Shown here one piece after another: positions 25,407-33,483 of a stretch of DNA of 33,664 nucleotides (positions within the stretch are counted from its first letter, which is position 1; each line of letters opens with the position of its first letter). The position numbers were made by a program, and so were the translations under genes. The notes below the pieces were generated by a model, which saw only the letters and a list, made by a program, of their open reading frames with translations, did not search any database and was not told where the DNA came from. The stretch is from Brevibacterium sp. (lineage in GTDB: Bacteria; Actinomycetota; Actinomycetes; Actinomycetales; Brevibacteriaceae): the NCBI GenBank assembly GCA_030457025.1, contig JAKDSA010000025.1, positions 1-33,664 of the forward strand, given 5' to 3'.

Positions 25407-26170
25407 CGATCTGGACCTGGGATACGCAGCAGAGAAAATTCGTAGCGGGTGGAGGCGACGGTGAACTTCTCCTCGCCGATTCCTGGTTCGTCGATGCGGG
25501 CCGAGTCCGCGCATTCGACCGGCATCGCCGACGATTCAGCAAGGCCGCTATCGAACTGGGGTGCACTGATGCGGACTCGGCCGACTTCTGGTCGGGGCTC
25601 ATTGATCTCATTCCGCGCTCGGGGGAGTGGTTTCCCAGAGTAGAGATCCTCGGAGACGACGAATCTGCGCTCGGATTTCGGTTGAGACCAGCACCGCCTC
25701 GTACCGACGAACTCAATGTGTGGATCCCACCATTTGCAGATCCGCGTCAACACCCAGAGACAAAGGGCCCGGACATTGCACGTCTCGGCGAGCTGCGGAC
25801 TCGGGCGCACGAGGAGCATAAGTGCGATGAGGTGCTGCTCGTCGACGAACACGGGTTCGCGGTCGAATCGGCAACCTCGAGCCTGCTGTGGTGGGAGGAC
25901 GAGACGCTGTGCGTTCCGCACCCGGACCTCGCTCAACTTCCAGGTGTGACCACGTCACTGATCCAAGCGGAGGCACGTAAGCGGTCGATCGAGGTCGCCT
26001 TCCGGCGTTCGTCGCCCGCCGAACTGAGCGGACGGGAAGTGTGGTTGGTCAACGCGTTGCATGGCATCAGACGAGTTTGCGGCTGGTCAGGAATGCCACG
26101 CCATTCGCCCCCACCCATGTGGTTTTGGGACTGGAAAACTTGGCTCGAGTTGCATATGGCACCGATCTGA
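25403..26170 (+). CDS. pabC: Class IV aminotransferase-fold enzyme, probable aminodeoxychorismate lyase
   Basis: This PLP enzyme of fold type IV would release pyruvate from aminodeoxychorismate to give p-aminobenzoate. The 255-residue product shows the PLP Lys121 in PETKGPD, the E-VESATSSLLWW segment that binds the cofactor, and the PGVTTSLIQ phosphate-binding loop. The product assignment rests on the four-base ATGA overlap with pabAB and on the fold. A branched-chain or D-amino-acid aminotransferase would be the alternative. The last 25 residues (SGMPRHSPPPMWFWDWKTWLELHMAPI) look atypical and may have been altered by the rearrangement just downstream. Confidence 0.85.
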   Translation: MTIWTWDTQQRKFVAGGGDGELLLADSWFVDAGRVRAFDRHRRRFSKAAIELGCTDADSADFWSGLIDLIPRSGEWFPRVEILGDDESALGFRLRPAPPRTDELNVWIPPFADPRQHPETKGPDIARLGELRTRAHEEHKCDEVLLVDEHGFAVESATSSLLWWEDETLCVPHPDLAQLPGVTTSLIQAEARKRSIEVAFRRSSPAELSGREVWLVNALHGIRRVCGWSGMPRHSPPPMWFWDWKTWLELHMAPI

Positions 26171-26244
26171 CCGAGCAGCGCCTTTCGGCCTCATCATCGA
26201 TGATGCTGCCTCGGCGGCCAGGTAGCACTGAGTCAGTGCGGGGC

Positions 26245-26750
26245 CCGGAACCGTGACCGGTCGCTGCCTCCAGATGCTGGTCAACAACGCCGGCTGAACT
26301 GAATCCGCTGAGGGCCCGTTGTAGGAGGCCGATTTCGAGAGTGCTCCCGGTGTCGTCACGGCAAAAGTCCGGGTGTCGCCCTCACGGGTAATGCTTTCGC
26401 CCCCGTTCTCATCCGCTTCGCCGAGGCGGCAGGTCGTTGGAATTGTGTCATCGACCTCGACTCGGGCGAGGAAGCGCAGGGGTTCCTGCTTATGCCGTGA
26501 ACTTGGTGTGGAAGGCCTGCGTCGACGACATCGTCGTCCACTTCGGACACTGCAAGGGCTCCCGGATATTTGAAATGTCATCCGCTGTCGTAGAAGCTGA
26601 AAAGACAAATCCCATGCCTGCGCATGATTCCCTTAAGGGCAATGACTCGACGCGTCCGGAATAGGTCACGAACCTTGCGTTGGCCTTGGGGTCGAGGAAG
26701 CTTGACGCGTTCACAAACCGGTGCGGCCGTGCTGAGCCGGAGACCGGGCG
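26245..26750 (+). pseudogene. Broken SDR gene copy 3, heavily decayed
   Basis: A third copy of the SDR gene is recognisable from the NNAG region (ctggtcaacaacgccgg at 26277) through DIVVHFGHCKGSRIFEMSSAVVEAEKTNPMPAHD to the LDAFTNR segment near 26712. It carries in-frame stops directly after NNAG, at the equivalent of the LWEAD segment (tag) and after RPE, plus frame changes between. The 5' part is not recognisable. It is far more eroded than copy 2, so the two copies probably lost function at different times. Confidence 0.85.
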
Positions 26751-27142
26751 TTCTTTGTATACTGAACTCGTCAACAGTAGGCCGAATTCAGATCGCCGAC
26801 TTGTTCTTGGCAAACAGAGAGAATGTCTATATCCGCTATTCTCCGTCTGCGTTACTCTCATCGACAGTCGGCTCATTTTCCACCCATAGACATCTCTTTC
26901 AGATGTTCACGATTGCTCCTCAGGTCTCGGAACATCCGCACCATTTACCTGCAGGTCGCTCCTCGAAGCTGTAAGCGATGGCCAGAACCGGGCGAGTTGT
27001 AGCGTGCGAGAAGTTCGTAGAGGCATTCGACATGGAAAAGGCCCACGGCGCTCTACCTGCCCGACAAATTTTGAGGTGACGAGCTAGTAGAGTAGAAATC
27101 CGTCGAGTTGCAAGATCTCTTTTCAAAGACAATGATTGCTGT
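26751..27142. other. Junction between SDR remnant and AT-rich island
   Basis: No gene is supported in this stretch of about 390 bp. GC content falls across it. A promoter-like pair lies at 27071-27098. No tRNA, integrase fragment, insertion-sequence end or obvious attachment repeat was found by eye. Confidence 0.4.
27071..27098 (+). promoter_or_regulatory. Candidate promoter for the island
   Basis: TTGAGG (27071-27076) and TAGAAA (27093-27098) are separated by 16 bp and lie 45 bp upstream of the first island gene. The match to the vegetative sigma consensus is moderate. Confidence 0.35.
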
Positions 27143-27781
27143 ATGGACGCTCCCTTAGAGAACCTTCGCCATCTTCGTGACGAGCTAGTTCAATGTGGAT
27201 GGGTGATCACATGCTTTCGATTTCAATATAAGATGCAGGCCTACATCGTTCTCGTTGAACGATATGTACCACCTCGTGTTGCGCCACAATATCAGATAGT
27301 GCAACTCACCTTCATTGATGTCGAGGATGCTAGAAGATCTCTGGTGGTTTCCGCTAACACCCGAGGGGTCTCGGCTAGCGTGAAAACCGTGCGCGAGTTC
27401 TTCGGAATAGAATGGACACAGAATACTGGCGACCTTATGACGCAGTTCTATTCTCGACTTGGCACCTGGATTCCAGCGTCGTTGCCGGAAGCGTTATCAC
27501 CAGATGAACATGCCGCAGTGTTGCGTCAACTTGATGACGGTTCAAGCGAAGATCCAAACAGACTCTACTGCATGGGTGTGCGCAGAAACGGAAACCGAGC
27601 AGACGGGGAGCCTGGACGGCGGTCGGATTTCAATTCGCAGAAAACCGAAATGTTACGACCGGCGCTAATTGAAAAGCTAGGCGATGACTTTAGCATTAGC
27701 TTTCGGTACTCGGGAAACGAAGAAGACGAGCGAACTGATATGCAGATTTTTTGTCAATTCTCCGAGCAGCAAAGGCTCTGA
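27143..27781 (+). CDS. Uncharacterised protein of an AT-rich island, gene 1
   Basis: The 212-residue product looks soluble, with no signal or membrane segment. It has an N-terminal alpha/beta part (FRFQYKMQAYIVLVERYVPP, IVQLTFIDVEDARRSLVVSANTRG), a central VREFFGIEWTQNTGDLMTQFYSRLG and a C-terminal EDPNRLYCMGVRRNGNRADGEPGRRSDFN...LRPALIEKLGDD. It resembles a family of uncharacterised proteins of about 200 residues that I believe is catalogued as DUF6037, which I could not verify. No catalytic motif is evident. Codon use is unlike the neighbours (more A/T-ending codons, AGA), which points to horizontal transfer. ATG 27143 has a weak ribosome site. It is followed 200 bp later by the membrane protein gene. 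Confidence 0.75.
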   Translation: MDAPLENLRHLRDELVQCGWVITCFRFQYKMQAYIVLVERYVPPRVAPQYQIVQLTFIDVEDARRSLVVSANTRGVSASVKTVREFFGIEWTQNTGDLMTQFYSRLGTWIPASLPEALSPDEHAAVLRQLDDGSSEDPNRLYCMGVRRNGNRADGEPGRRSDFNSQKTEMLRPALIEKLGDDFSISFRYSGNEEDERTDMQIFCQFSEQQRL

Positions 27782-27981
27782 ATGTGAAATGAAGCGGTAC
27801 CTAGATTGGCCGATGAAAGCGAAGTCGAACCCTTTGGTGTTCAGCGAATTGGAAGCTAGATGCGAAATATCCCCTCCCTGTGCGTCGTTAAATATTTCTG
27901 CTGTAAATTAATGATCTCAGCTATGGCTGAAGTTGTTTATATATAGAATCTACCTTCTAGGAATTGAATGGGTGTATTTCG
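27782..27981 (+). other. AT-rich spacer between the two island genes
   Basis: This 200-bp region has no convincing gene. TATATATAGAAT near 27938-27949 resembles an extended -10 element for the downstream gene, but no good -35 is seen. Confidence 0.35.
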
Positions 27982-29451
27982 ATGAAGAAGTCAGATAAGG
28001 AACGTCTACTATCGTTGCTAGATGGAAGTCTCAGCGTAACGTTCATCGTGTTGAATCTGGACCTTGAAAGTGCACAAGATCGCGTAATGTGTGAAACGGA
28101 GAGGATAGTGAGAGATCATACTTACGAGTTACCGTTTCTTCCGTTCCGAGCCGCGCAGGCGAGTAGCTCATCACGTGACGGCGATATCGGCCTAGGGCTA
28201 GCGTATTGTCGAAGTGTTGTTCTAGGTCAGCGTGCATCTGGTGACAAAATTGGCTTCGGCCGTTCGCTTGGAACCGTTCGAGATGCCTTCTCCGGGCAAC
28301 GTGAAATTCCTCTTGAAGAAACTGATGAGACTCTCGCTGAGATCATATTTGACGATGGCATCTGGTTCTATCTGGGTCCACCTCAGAGGTGCTTGTCATT
28401 GTGGAGTTCCCCTGTTAGGGGGTATTCCGTCTTAGTGGTCGAAGACCTGGATAGGCGGAGTGGCGAGGTGCCATGTACTGTGCGCCATGAGAAGGTGGAC
28501 TTAATCCGACTATTGAGCGGTAACAATGAGGCTGAGAAGGTCACTCTGCGCTCGCTCGGATTCGACCTAACCTTAGGCGATGTTATAGATCGCCCATTAA
28601 CGGATCTGATCGCAATATCGGTCGACAGTGTTCGAGGAAATCGTCTGGCTCGCGCACTTACGGTAGTCGCTGAGGCTGGTGTGCAAGACAATATTGAGCT
28701 GTTTCTCGATTTGAAGAATGATATTGATTTTGATCGCATTCTGGCTCAACAGGAAACTGGATATGTCCCTACTCCGGTGCGTCTTGATCTTGTCGAGGAG
28801 CCAGCAATCGAAGAGTCTTTCTCGGCTATGTCTGCAGATGGGCGTATCGTGCTATTAAATATCGATTCACTTTCGTTTAATCATGACTACTTGGGGTTTA
28901 GTACTGAGCGAATCCTGTTGGCTGTGATTCCCGTTCTTTGTGATCTATCGTCTTCAGAAGTCCCACTGGAGCGATTGCGTGAAAGTCTCGAGGCTGGTTC
29001 GGAAGGTGAAAGGCTGAATTGGCAATTGCACACGATTAGTCAGATTAGATTGACTCAGCTCAGCCGTGAGTTTTCTCGATCATCAACTGGACTAGAGCAA
29101 GCGGTAAAATGGGGCAACTCGGGGCAGCTCGCTTCTTCGTTGTATGTTGCCTACGGGAAAACGAGACGGAATGTTTCCGAGCTGACTGAACGTACAGCCG
29201 AGGTGATCGAATCGGTTTCCGAGTATAAGAGAAATACTAGATTGGACTGGACCAACTTTGCCGTTGCTGCTTTAACAGTTTTGGGCACGATTTTGGCTGG
29301 TCTGGGCGTGCTGGCTGCTCTGGTGTCGGTGCCATCTGGACCTTGGCATTTGTTAGCTGAGTTCGCACCACTTGTACTTGCTGTTCCGGTTGGTGCGCTC
29401 GTGATTCTTTTCAGGGTTTGGTGGATGGGAAGGGACCGTAATTCTTATTGA
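27982..29451 (+). CDS. Uncharacterised membrane-anchored protein of an AT-rich island, gene 2
   Basis: The function is not recognised. The 489-residue product has a large soluble N-terminal region (about 1-400) in which segments seem to recur (SVTFIVLNLDLESAQDRV near the start and RIVLLNIDSLSFNHDYLG near 280). A helical, coiled-coil-like stretch (about 385-430, KTRRNVSELTERTAEVIESVSEYKRNTRLDW) leads into two C-terminal membrane helices (about 431-455 and 462-484). This resembles the layout of CorA-like and of some abortive-infection membrane proteins, but that is only an analogy. TTA, ATA and AGA codons are frequent for this genome. ATG 27982 is preferred; TTG 27964 is an alternative start six codons upstream. 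The stop overlaps the convergent racemase stop by 7 bp. Confidence 0.75.
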   Translation: MKKSDKERLLSLLDGSLSVTFIVLNLDLESAQDRVMCETERIVRDHTYELPFLPFRAAQASSSSRDGDIGLGLAYCRSVVLGQRASGDKIGFGRSLGTVRDAFSGQREIPLEETDETLAEIIFDDGIWFYLGPPQRCLSLWSSPVRGYSVLVVEDLDRRSGEVPCTVRHEKVDLIRLLSGNNEAEKVTLRSLGFDLTLGDVIDRPLTDLIAISVDSVRGNRLARALTVVAEAGVQDNIELFLDLKNDIDFDRILAQQETGYVPTPVRLDLVEEPAIEESFSAMSADGRIVLLNIDSLSFNHDYLGFSTERILLAVIPVLCDLSSSEVPLERLRESLEAGSEGERLNWQLHTISQIRLTQLSREFSRSSTGLEQAVKWGNSGQLASSLYVAYGKTRRNVSELTERTAEVIESVSEYKRNTRLDWTNFAVAALTVLGTILAGLGVLAALVSVPSGPWHLLAEFAPLVLAVPVGALVILFRVWWMGRDRNSY

Positions 29452-30152
29452 ATTGCTGTAACGTTTGCCATCATCCACTCCACAATCGCAGCCACATGCG
29501 CATCCACCGAGTCGATCGCCGGTAGGGGAGCGGTCTCCGGTGGAACCAGCAGCCCGATCTCCGTGCAGGAAAGAGCAACGGCGTCCGCGCCGCGCGCCTT
29601 GAGATCGTTCATGATCTCGACATAGCGGGCACGGGAAGCATCGGTGAAGACGCCCTGAGTGAGCTCGTCGAAGATGATCTGGTCGACCTCGAGGCAGGTA
29701 GGTTCATCGGGGACGAGAGTGCGAATGCCCTGCTCCTCGAGCCGTTCGGTGTAGAAGCCGTCGAGCATCGTCCACTTCGTGCCGAGCACAGCCAGAGTCG
29801 AATGGCCCTGGCGCTTGGCCGTCGCCGCGATCGCATCGACAATGTGAATCAGGGGCGCATCGACCGCGGCCTCTACGGCAGGTGCGCACTTGTGCATGAG
29901 GTTCGTCGCGATCGCCACAGCCTCGGCGCCACCATTGACAAGGCGTTGCGCCGTTGCGGTCAGGGAGGCATCCGCTCCCGCCCAGTCCTCGGTGATCTGC
30001 AGGTCGCGGATATCGGCGAAGTCAGTGGAATCGAGAAGGATCCGGGCAGAGTGATGCCCGCCGAGGCGCTCGGCAACGGCTTGATTGATCTTCGTGTAGT
30101 ACTCGATGCTCGAGTGCCAGCTCATTCCACCCAATAGGCCGATCCTGCGCAT
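29445..30152 (-). CDS. Aspartate/glutamate racemase-family enzyme (YgeA type)
   Basis: This cofactor-independent amino-acid racemase of 235 residues is in the Asp/Glu racemase superfamily. In the YgeA subgroup one catalytic position is Thr and the other Cys: here Thr83 (IATNLMHK) and Cys196 (ALSCTEIG) fall at nearly the same numbers as in E. coli YgeA. The N-terminal IGLLGGMSWHSSIEYY is typical. The substrate could be one of several amino acids. ATG 30152 has a GAGGAGA ribosome site. It is divergent from a LysR-TRAP transporter cluster that may supply its substrate, and its tail overlaps the end of the island gene. Confidence 0.9.
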   Translation of the reverse strand: MRRIGLLGGMSWHSSIEYYTKINQAVAERLGGHHSARILLDSTDFADIRDLQITEDWAGADASLTATAQRLVNGGAEAVAIATNLMHKCAPAVEAAVDAPLIHIVDAIAATAKRQGHSTLAVLGTKWTMLDGFYTERLEEQGIRTLVPDEPTCLEVDQIIFDELTQGVFTDASRARYVEIMNDLKARGADAVALSCTEIGLLVPPETAPLPAIDSVDAHVAAIVEWMMANVTAIQ

Positions 30153-30257
30153 AGTCCATCTCCTCGTCCTCGTGTATCAGTGCCTTCCCTCCAGTCTCGT
30201 CCGAACCAGGGATTCCTGGTAGGCCCAGTTGCCTCTGCGATGACATAACCTGGACTT
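30153..30257. promoter_or_regulatory. Divergent promoter region, racemase and LysR genes
   Basis: This 105-bp gap must hold both promoters and probably the LysR site. A T-N11-A motif cannot be picked with confidence. No gene is present. Confidence 0.4.
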
Positions 30258-31220
30258 ATGGCAAATGTGTTTGAGCAGGCGCTCGACGTCGGCGAACCGA
30301 AACGTCTGCTGGTCTTCGGCGCGATCGCCGAGGCAGGCAGCATCGGAGCAGCCGCACGCGAACTCGGCTGGTCACAACCGGCACTGTCCCAACACATGAA
30401 CGCACTCGAGAGAGACCTCGGCGTCAAACTCTTCGAACGCACCTCTCGCGGTATCGTCCTCACCACCGCCGGCCAACTGACACGCATCCGCGCGAACGAA
30501 ATAGCCACCTCGGTGACGGGGCTTCGAGGGGACCTGGCCAGAGCATTGGGCCTCGGCGGACGCAATGTCCGGCTGGCCGGATTCCCCAGTTTCGTCGTCG
30601 GTCCCTTGGCGGCAGCCCTGGGAAGCCTCGCCTCAACCTCCGGTACGGGCAGCGAATCCGTCCAACACCATTCCTACGAGGTCGCCGAGACGGAGCCGCC
30701 CGAAGCCATGACTCTGCTGGAGGCTGGCGAGATCGACGTGGCGTTCCTGTTCCACCACGAAGATGAGGAGGCTCCAAGTCTTCCTGCTCACGACACGGTC
30801 GACCTCGGGGCCGACCATCTTGACCTGCTTGTCCCCGAACGCTGGAACCGGGCTGGACAGATCACCCACCTCAGCGATGTCGCAGACCTGCCCTGGATCA
30901 TGGGCTGTGTGCGTTGCCGCTCCACCGCCGAGCGTCTCTGCCGGCGTGCTGGTTTCGAACCACGCACACGACACATCACGGACAACCCGGGTGCGATCCA
31001 GTCGCTGGTCTCCAACGGACTGGGCGTCACCCTGCTGCCACGAAGCGCCCGCCGCTACTCCCAGGTGGCCGGCATCGACCCGATCGTCCTCGATGAAGCA
31101 GGGGCACGCAGAGTCACCGCGATGATTCCTGAGGGGCTGCGATCGACATCAGAGGTCGAGGATCTGTTGAATGCTCTTCGCTCGGTCGAAGTCGCAGGCG
31201 CGAGCGCAGGAGAACAGTGA
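30258..31220 (+). CDS. LysR-type transcriptional regulator
   Basis: The 320-residue product has an N-terminal winged HTH (about residues 14-75: KRLLVFGAIAEAGSIGAAARELGWSQPALSQHMNALERDLGVKLFERTSRGIVLTTAG) and a periplasmic-binding-like effector domain (about 95-305). It probably regulates the divergent racemase gene and the downstream TRAP genes. Its stop overlaps the start of the small permease gene, so regulator and transporter may be on one mRNA, an arrangement less common than a separate LysR unit. The N-terminal extension of 13 residues before the HTH is slightly long. Confidence 0.92.
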   Translation: MANVFEQALDVGEPKRLLVFGAIAEAGSIGAAARELGWSQPALSQHMNALERDLGVKLFERTSRGIVLTTAGQLTRIRANEIATSVTGLRGDLARALGLGGRNVRLAGFPSFVVGPLAAALGSLASTSGTGSESVQHHSYEVAETEPPEAMTLLEAGEIDVAFLFHHEDEEAPSLPAHDTVDLGADHLDLLVPERWNRAGQITHLSDVADLPWIMGCVRCRSTAERLCRRAGFEPRTRHITDNPGAIQSLVSNGLGVTLLPRSARRYSQVAGIDPIVLDEAGARRVTAMIPEGLRSTSEVEDLLNALRSVEVAGASAGEQ

Positions 31221-31756
31221 TGCTGACATTCACGAAAGTCCTCAACAAGTGCCTGACCACGATGACTGCGGTGGCGGTCATCATCATGATGCTCCACATC
31301 GTCATCCACGCACTCACACGTTCCCTCTTCGACGCTCCGATCTACGGCACCAACGAGATCGTCGAGTACTGGTATCTGCCGATTGTGGCACTGCTGGGGA
31401 TTCCGGCCGCACAGCTGCAGAAGGAACACATCACGGTCACCATGGTCACCGAACGAGCAAGCAAAGCAACCGCCTCGGTGTTCACAGTCTTCGCCTGCAC
31501 CCTCGGGGCGCTTGTTTCCCTGGGCTTCGCCTGGTTCGGTCTCATGAAGGCACTGGAGAACATGGCTATCGGCTCGACCGCCGACGTCTCCGATGTCATC
31601 ACCTGGCCGGTCTACTTCCTCGTCCCGATCGTCTTCGTTCTCCTGGCCGTGCTCTACATCCTCGACGCCGTCCTCATCGCTCGGTCCGGTGAACCCGAGC
31701 TCGATCTTGCCACGGGCCGACCGGCCGAGCACGATGCCGACAACAGAACCTACTGA
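31220..31756 (+). CDS. TRAP transporter small permease (DctQ family)
   Basis: The 178-residue product has four predicted membrane helices (about 13-34, 47-65, 88-111, 130-152) and matches the DctQ layout, including the IYGTNEIVEYWYLPIVALLGIPAAQLQKEHITVTMV segment. It pairs with the large permease to form the membrane part of a sodium-driven TRAP importer. ATG 31220 overlaps the LysR stop (TGATG); AGGAG at 31209-31213 fits this start better than GTG 31217. The acidic C-terminal tail is cytosolic. Confidence 0.9.
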   Translation: MLTFTKVLNKCLTTMTAVAVIIMMLHIVIHALTRSLFDAPIYGTNEIVEYWYLPIVALLGIPAAQLQKEHITVTMVTERASKATASVFTVFACTLGALVSLGFAWFGLMKALENMAIGSTADVSDVITWPVYFLVPIVFVLLAVLYILDAVLIARSGEPELDLATGRPAEHDADNRTY

Positions 31757-31779
31757 CGAATTGCTGACGGAAACGATCT

Positions 31780-33324
31780 GTGAACGCAAATACTGATACC
31801 TCGGCTACCGGGTCTTCGCCGGACGGCAGCACGCATGCTAGCCCCCAGCTGCTGCCATCGGGTTCCCGCCGGAAGCCGCCCGGCTACCTCGCCCTAACCA
31901 TCGGGTTCGGCCTAGTTATCATCTGCCTGATTGGCCTCTTCACCAGTCCAACGGCGGCGGTCGGTGGAACCTGGTGCATCGTGATGATGCTCGTGCTGCT
32001 GTTCCTCTCGGTCCCCGTGGCCATTGCCCTGTCCGTGCCGTCCGCCATCGGCGTATACGCGGTCAGCGGCGTGCCCGCGACCATGAATATCCTCTCGACG
32101 GCCCCCTTCAGCGCGGTCTCGGACTGGACGCTCAGTGTGCTTCCCATGTTCATCTTCATGGGCATGCTGCTGACCCAGTCCGGCCTGTCGACGAAGGTCT
32201 ATCGAGTGGCTGACCACTGGTTCAGCTGGCTGCCCGGCGGCATCGGCATCGGCACGACCTTCGCCGGGGCCGGACTCTCCGCAGTGACCGGCTCGACCAT
32301 CGGCATGACCTACGCGCTCGGTCGGGCCGGGATCCCCGAGATGCTCAAGGCCGGTTACGACAAACGCATGGCGGTCGGCACGATCATGGTCTCCGGGATG
32401 ACGGGCAATCTCATCCCACCGTCGATCCTCATGGTCATCTACGCCGGCATCGCCTCCGTGCCTGTGGGCCCGGCACTCATGGCCGGTGCCCTACCCGGCA
32501 TTCTGCTCGCCGTCTGCTTCGCGATCTTCATCTTCGGACTCGGTGTGGTCTCCCCGAAGCTCGTCGGCCGCGGTGTCGACGGTGTCGAACGCAACACACC
32601 GAAATGGCGCCAGCGCTTCAGCTCACTCGGGGGGATCTGGGGATTCCCTGTCATCCTCTTCGTGCTGTTCGGCGGCATGTTCTCCGGGATCTTCACCCCC
32701 ACTGAAGCCGGTGCCGCTGCGGCCCTGTGCTCGCTGCTGCTGTGCCTATGGGAGAAGCGCCACGACAAGCCCTGGCAGAAGGTTGCCGAGTCAGCGCTGG
32801 CCACCGTGTCGGCAACCTCGGCGATCTTCTTCATCATCATCGGCGCCACGATGCTCACCAGCCTGCTGGCCATCACCGGCCTGGCACCCATCCTCACCGG
32901 TTTCATCACGGATCTGGGGCTGTCTCGGATCGGGTTCCTGCTCGTCCTGATCGTGCTCTACATCATCTTGGGCATGTTCTTCGACACCATGTCCATGATG
33001 CTGCTGACAATCCCGATCCTGCTGCCGACACTGGAAACGATGGGCGTCAGCCCCCTCTGGTTCGGTGTCTTCGTCGTCCTGCTCGGCGAGTTCGGCATGG
33101 TCACCCCGCCGGTCGGCATCATTCCCTACATCATCAACAGCATCGTCAAGGACAAGGACGTCAACCTCGGCGCGAACATCACTCTGCGCGACATCTTCAT
33201 CTCGCTGCTGTGGTTCCTGCCGGTCGCAGTGGTCTTCCTTGTCCTCCTGGTCGCCGTACCAGGCATGACGGAGTGGTTGCCGGACCTCATCGAGCGCACC
33301 AGCGGAGGCATGGCCGGCGGCTGA
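31780..33324 (+). CDS. TRAP transporter large permease (DctM family)
   Basis: The 514-residue product has about twelve or more membrane helices and typical DctM features (GTTFAGAGLSAVTGSTIGMTYALGRAGIPEMLKAGYDKRMAVGTIMVSGMTGNLIPPSILMVIYAG, FTPTEAGAAAALCSL, GEFGMVTPPVGIIPYIINS). It catalyses substrate translocation with the small permease. The first 50 residues (TSATGSSPDGSTHASPQLLPSGSRRKPPGY) are a polar extension beyond the usual start. The start is GTG 31780 with a weak ribosome site, 23 bp after the dctQ-type gene. Confidence 0.92.
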   Translation: MNANTDTSATGSSPDGSTHASPQLLPSGSRRKPPGYLALTIGFGLVIICLIGLFTSPTAAVGGTWCIVMMLVLLFLSVPVAIALSVPSAIGVYAVSGVPATMNILSTAPFSAVSDWTLSVLPMFIFMGMLLTQSGLSTKVYRVADHWFSWLPGGIGIGTTFAGAGLSAVTGSTIGMTYALGRAGIPEMLKAGYDKRMAVGTIMVSGMTGNLIPPSILMVIYAGIASVPVGPALMAGALPGILLAVCFAIFIFGLGVVSPKLVGRGVDGVERNTPKWRQRFSSLGGIWGFPVILFVLFGGMFSGIFTPTEAGAAAALCSLLLCLWEKRHDKPWQKVAESALATVSATSAIFFIIIGATMLTSLLAITGLAPILTGFITDLGLSRIGFLLVLIVLYIILGMFFDTMSMMLLTIPILLPTLETMGVSPLWFGVFVVLLGEFGMVTPPVGIIPYIINSIVKDKDVNLGANITLRDIFISLLWFLPVAVVFLVLLVAVPGMTEWLPDLIERTSGGMAGG

Positions 33325-33483
33325 CCCTCGCCGAGGTGGCTCCACCACACCGTCGATACCGCCGTCCCCGTGGCTTCCGCCGGTTCAAAGGCGGGTGACT
33401 TGTGTGAGGGGAGTCATGATGTGGCACACCTCATTGAGGCATAGAATTTAAGGGAATTCTCAGCTTTCGTTCAAAGGAGACCC
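33325..33483 (+). other. Spacer between large permease and binding-protein gene
   Basis: No gene. A small CCGCC/GGCGG stem-loop lies at 33377-33394 and a TGTG-G-CACA palindrome at 33420-33428. AAAGGAG (33473-33479) is the ribosome site of the next gene. A separate promoter for the abundant binding protein would be expected here but is not clear. Confidence 0.4.

Noticed and set aside
26751-27142. Integration site, tRNA or insertion-sequence end at the left edge of the AT-rich island
   Set aside because: No cloverleaf, integrase fragment or matching terminal repeats could be found by eye at either edge.
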